From: Agromyces flavus
GTDB lineage: Bacteria > Actinomycetota > Actinomycetes > Actinomycetales > Microbacteriaceae
Direction: 5' to 3'
Length of the DNA: 64,000 bases
NCBI RefSeq assembly: GCF_900104685.1
Contig: NZ_LT629755.1
Coordinates: 1,922,001 to 1,986,000 of the forward strand
A program made the position numbers and the translations under genes. The notes under the pieces were generated by a model that saw only the letters and a program-made list of their open reading frames with translations, was not told the DNA's origin and searched no databases. Below, one piece after another: positions 63,671 through 64,000 of the stretch; position 1 is the stretch's first letter; the number at the start of each line of letters is the position of its first letter.

Positions 63671-63713
63671 GTACACTGTACGTCGTACGCTGTACTATGA
63701 CCGTACGCTGTAC
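63671..63713. promoter_or_regulatory. three direct repeats GTACRCTGTAC, likely TetR operator
   Basis: Copies at 63671-63681, 63685-63695 and 63703-63713 lie in the 96-base gap between the oxidoreductase and the divergent TetR gene. Each is an imperfect palindrome with GTAC ends. Their position over both promoters suits mutual repression by the adjacent TetR protein. Confidence 0.7.
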
Positions 63714-63748
63714 GATTGTCAAGCGTCATCGAGGCAGCGAGGAGATCC

Positions 63749-64000
63749 GTGTCACAGCGAGAAGGCCACCAGGTCGCGTCGGACACGGCGCTGAGCAAGC
63801 GGCGCGTCGTGGTCGAGGCGGTCCGACTCGCCGACCGCGAGGGGGTGCACGGGCTGAGCATGCGCCGGCTGGCCGGGGCGCTCGGCGCAGGCGCGATGTC
63901 GCTCTACCACTACGTGGCGAGCAAGGAGCAATTGCTGGACGCCATGATCGACCTCGTCTTCGAGGAGATCGAGTTTCCGCCGGAGGAGACCGACTGGCAG
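63749..64000 (+). CDS. TetR-family transcriptional regulator, 3' end cut by window
   Basis: 84 codons from a GTG preceded by GAGGAG, reaching the last base of the window. The HTH is clear: VRLADREGVHGLSMRRLAGA then LGAGAMSLYHYVASKEQLLD. The TetR_C-type ligand domain is beyond the edge. The layout (divergent oxidoreductase and repeats between) suggests it represses itself and the oxidoreductase-DUF6326 pair. Confidence 0.85.
   Translation, partial: MSQREGHQVASDTALSKRRVVVEAVRLADREGVHGLSMRRLAGALGAGAMSLYHYVASKEQLLDAMIDLVFEEIEFPPEETDWQ

Overview
The window is a strongly GC-rich bacterial chromosome segment. Third codon positions are almost always G or C, GTG starts are common, and many transcripts look leaderless. 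The gene content (RamB-type regulator beside GTP-dependent PEPCK, long-form gluconeogenic GAPDH, HAAS/PadR pair, sdhCDAB order, FMN-riboswitch rib operon) points to an actinobacterium, most likely of the family Microbacteriaceae. The family assignment is inference. I saw no rRNA, tRNA, CRISPR array, transposase or prophage; this looks like core plus adaptive chromosome rather than an island.

Layout. 1-9076 (minus strand): nucleoside uptake and salvage. Two BMP-type lipoproteins are followed by an ABC ATPase, two permeases, cytidine deaminase, thymidine phosphorylase and a truncated adenosine deaminase. 9096-10214: manC, divergent from sdhCDAB (10353-13807). 13936-18010: BrkB-type membrane protein, exodeoxyribonuclease III, trpS and a HAD phosphatase. 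18062-22281 (minus): glycerol module glpD-glpF-glpK, with a divergent SorC-type regulator at 22403. 23448-24575: a membrane-anchored protein with an HExxH motif. 24650-28354: FMN riboswitch and ribD-ribE-ribBA-ribH. 28540-28757: a frameshifted small membrane gene preceded by a strong hairpin. 28732-31410: an adenylation / carrier / membrane-acyltransferase fusion with a DtxR-type iron box over its promoter. 31679-36932: MFS symporter, Met/Cys-rich copper protein, and an ABC-2 efflux operon. 36975-38811: psuG-psuK pseudouridine catabolism. 38843-43474: small HTH protein with twin operators, ABC exporter, unknown protein, 2H phosphoesterase and small membrane proteins. 43705-52144: central carbon and acyl-CoA genes (pckG/ramB, PadR/HAAS, SDR, thiolase, long GAPDH). 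52757-62188: an apparent amine-oxidation cluster (aldehyde dehydrogenase, TetR, copper amine oxidase, APC permease, AraC regulator, TPP enzyme). 62259-64000: DUF6326 membrane protein, an internally deleted MDR oxidoreductase, and a TetR gene cut by the window end.

How genes work together. The first block imports nucleosides and splits or deaminates them. glpFKD takes up, phosphorylates and oxidises glycerol. pckG plus the long GAPDH serve gluconeogenesis. The amine block would import an amine, oxidise it to an aldehyde and then to an acid. The most novel-looking locus is the iron-box-controlled three-domain protein at 28732-31473. Other points of interest are paired operator repeats at several small regulators, a Cys/His-rich tail on the amine oxidase, and a recurrent GGATGYC/GRCATCC motif that overrides normal codon choice and also builds several terminators.
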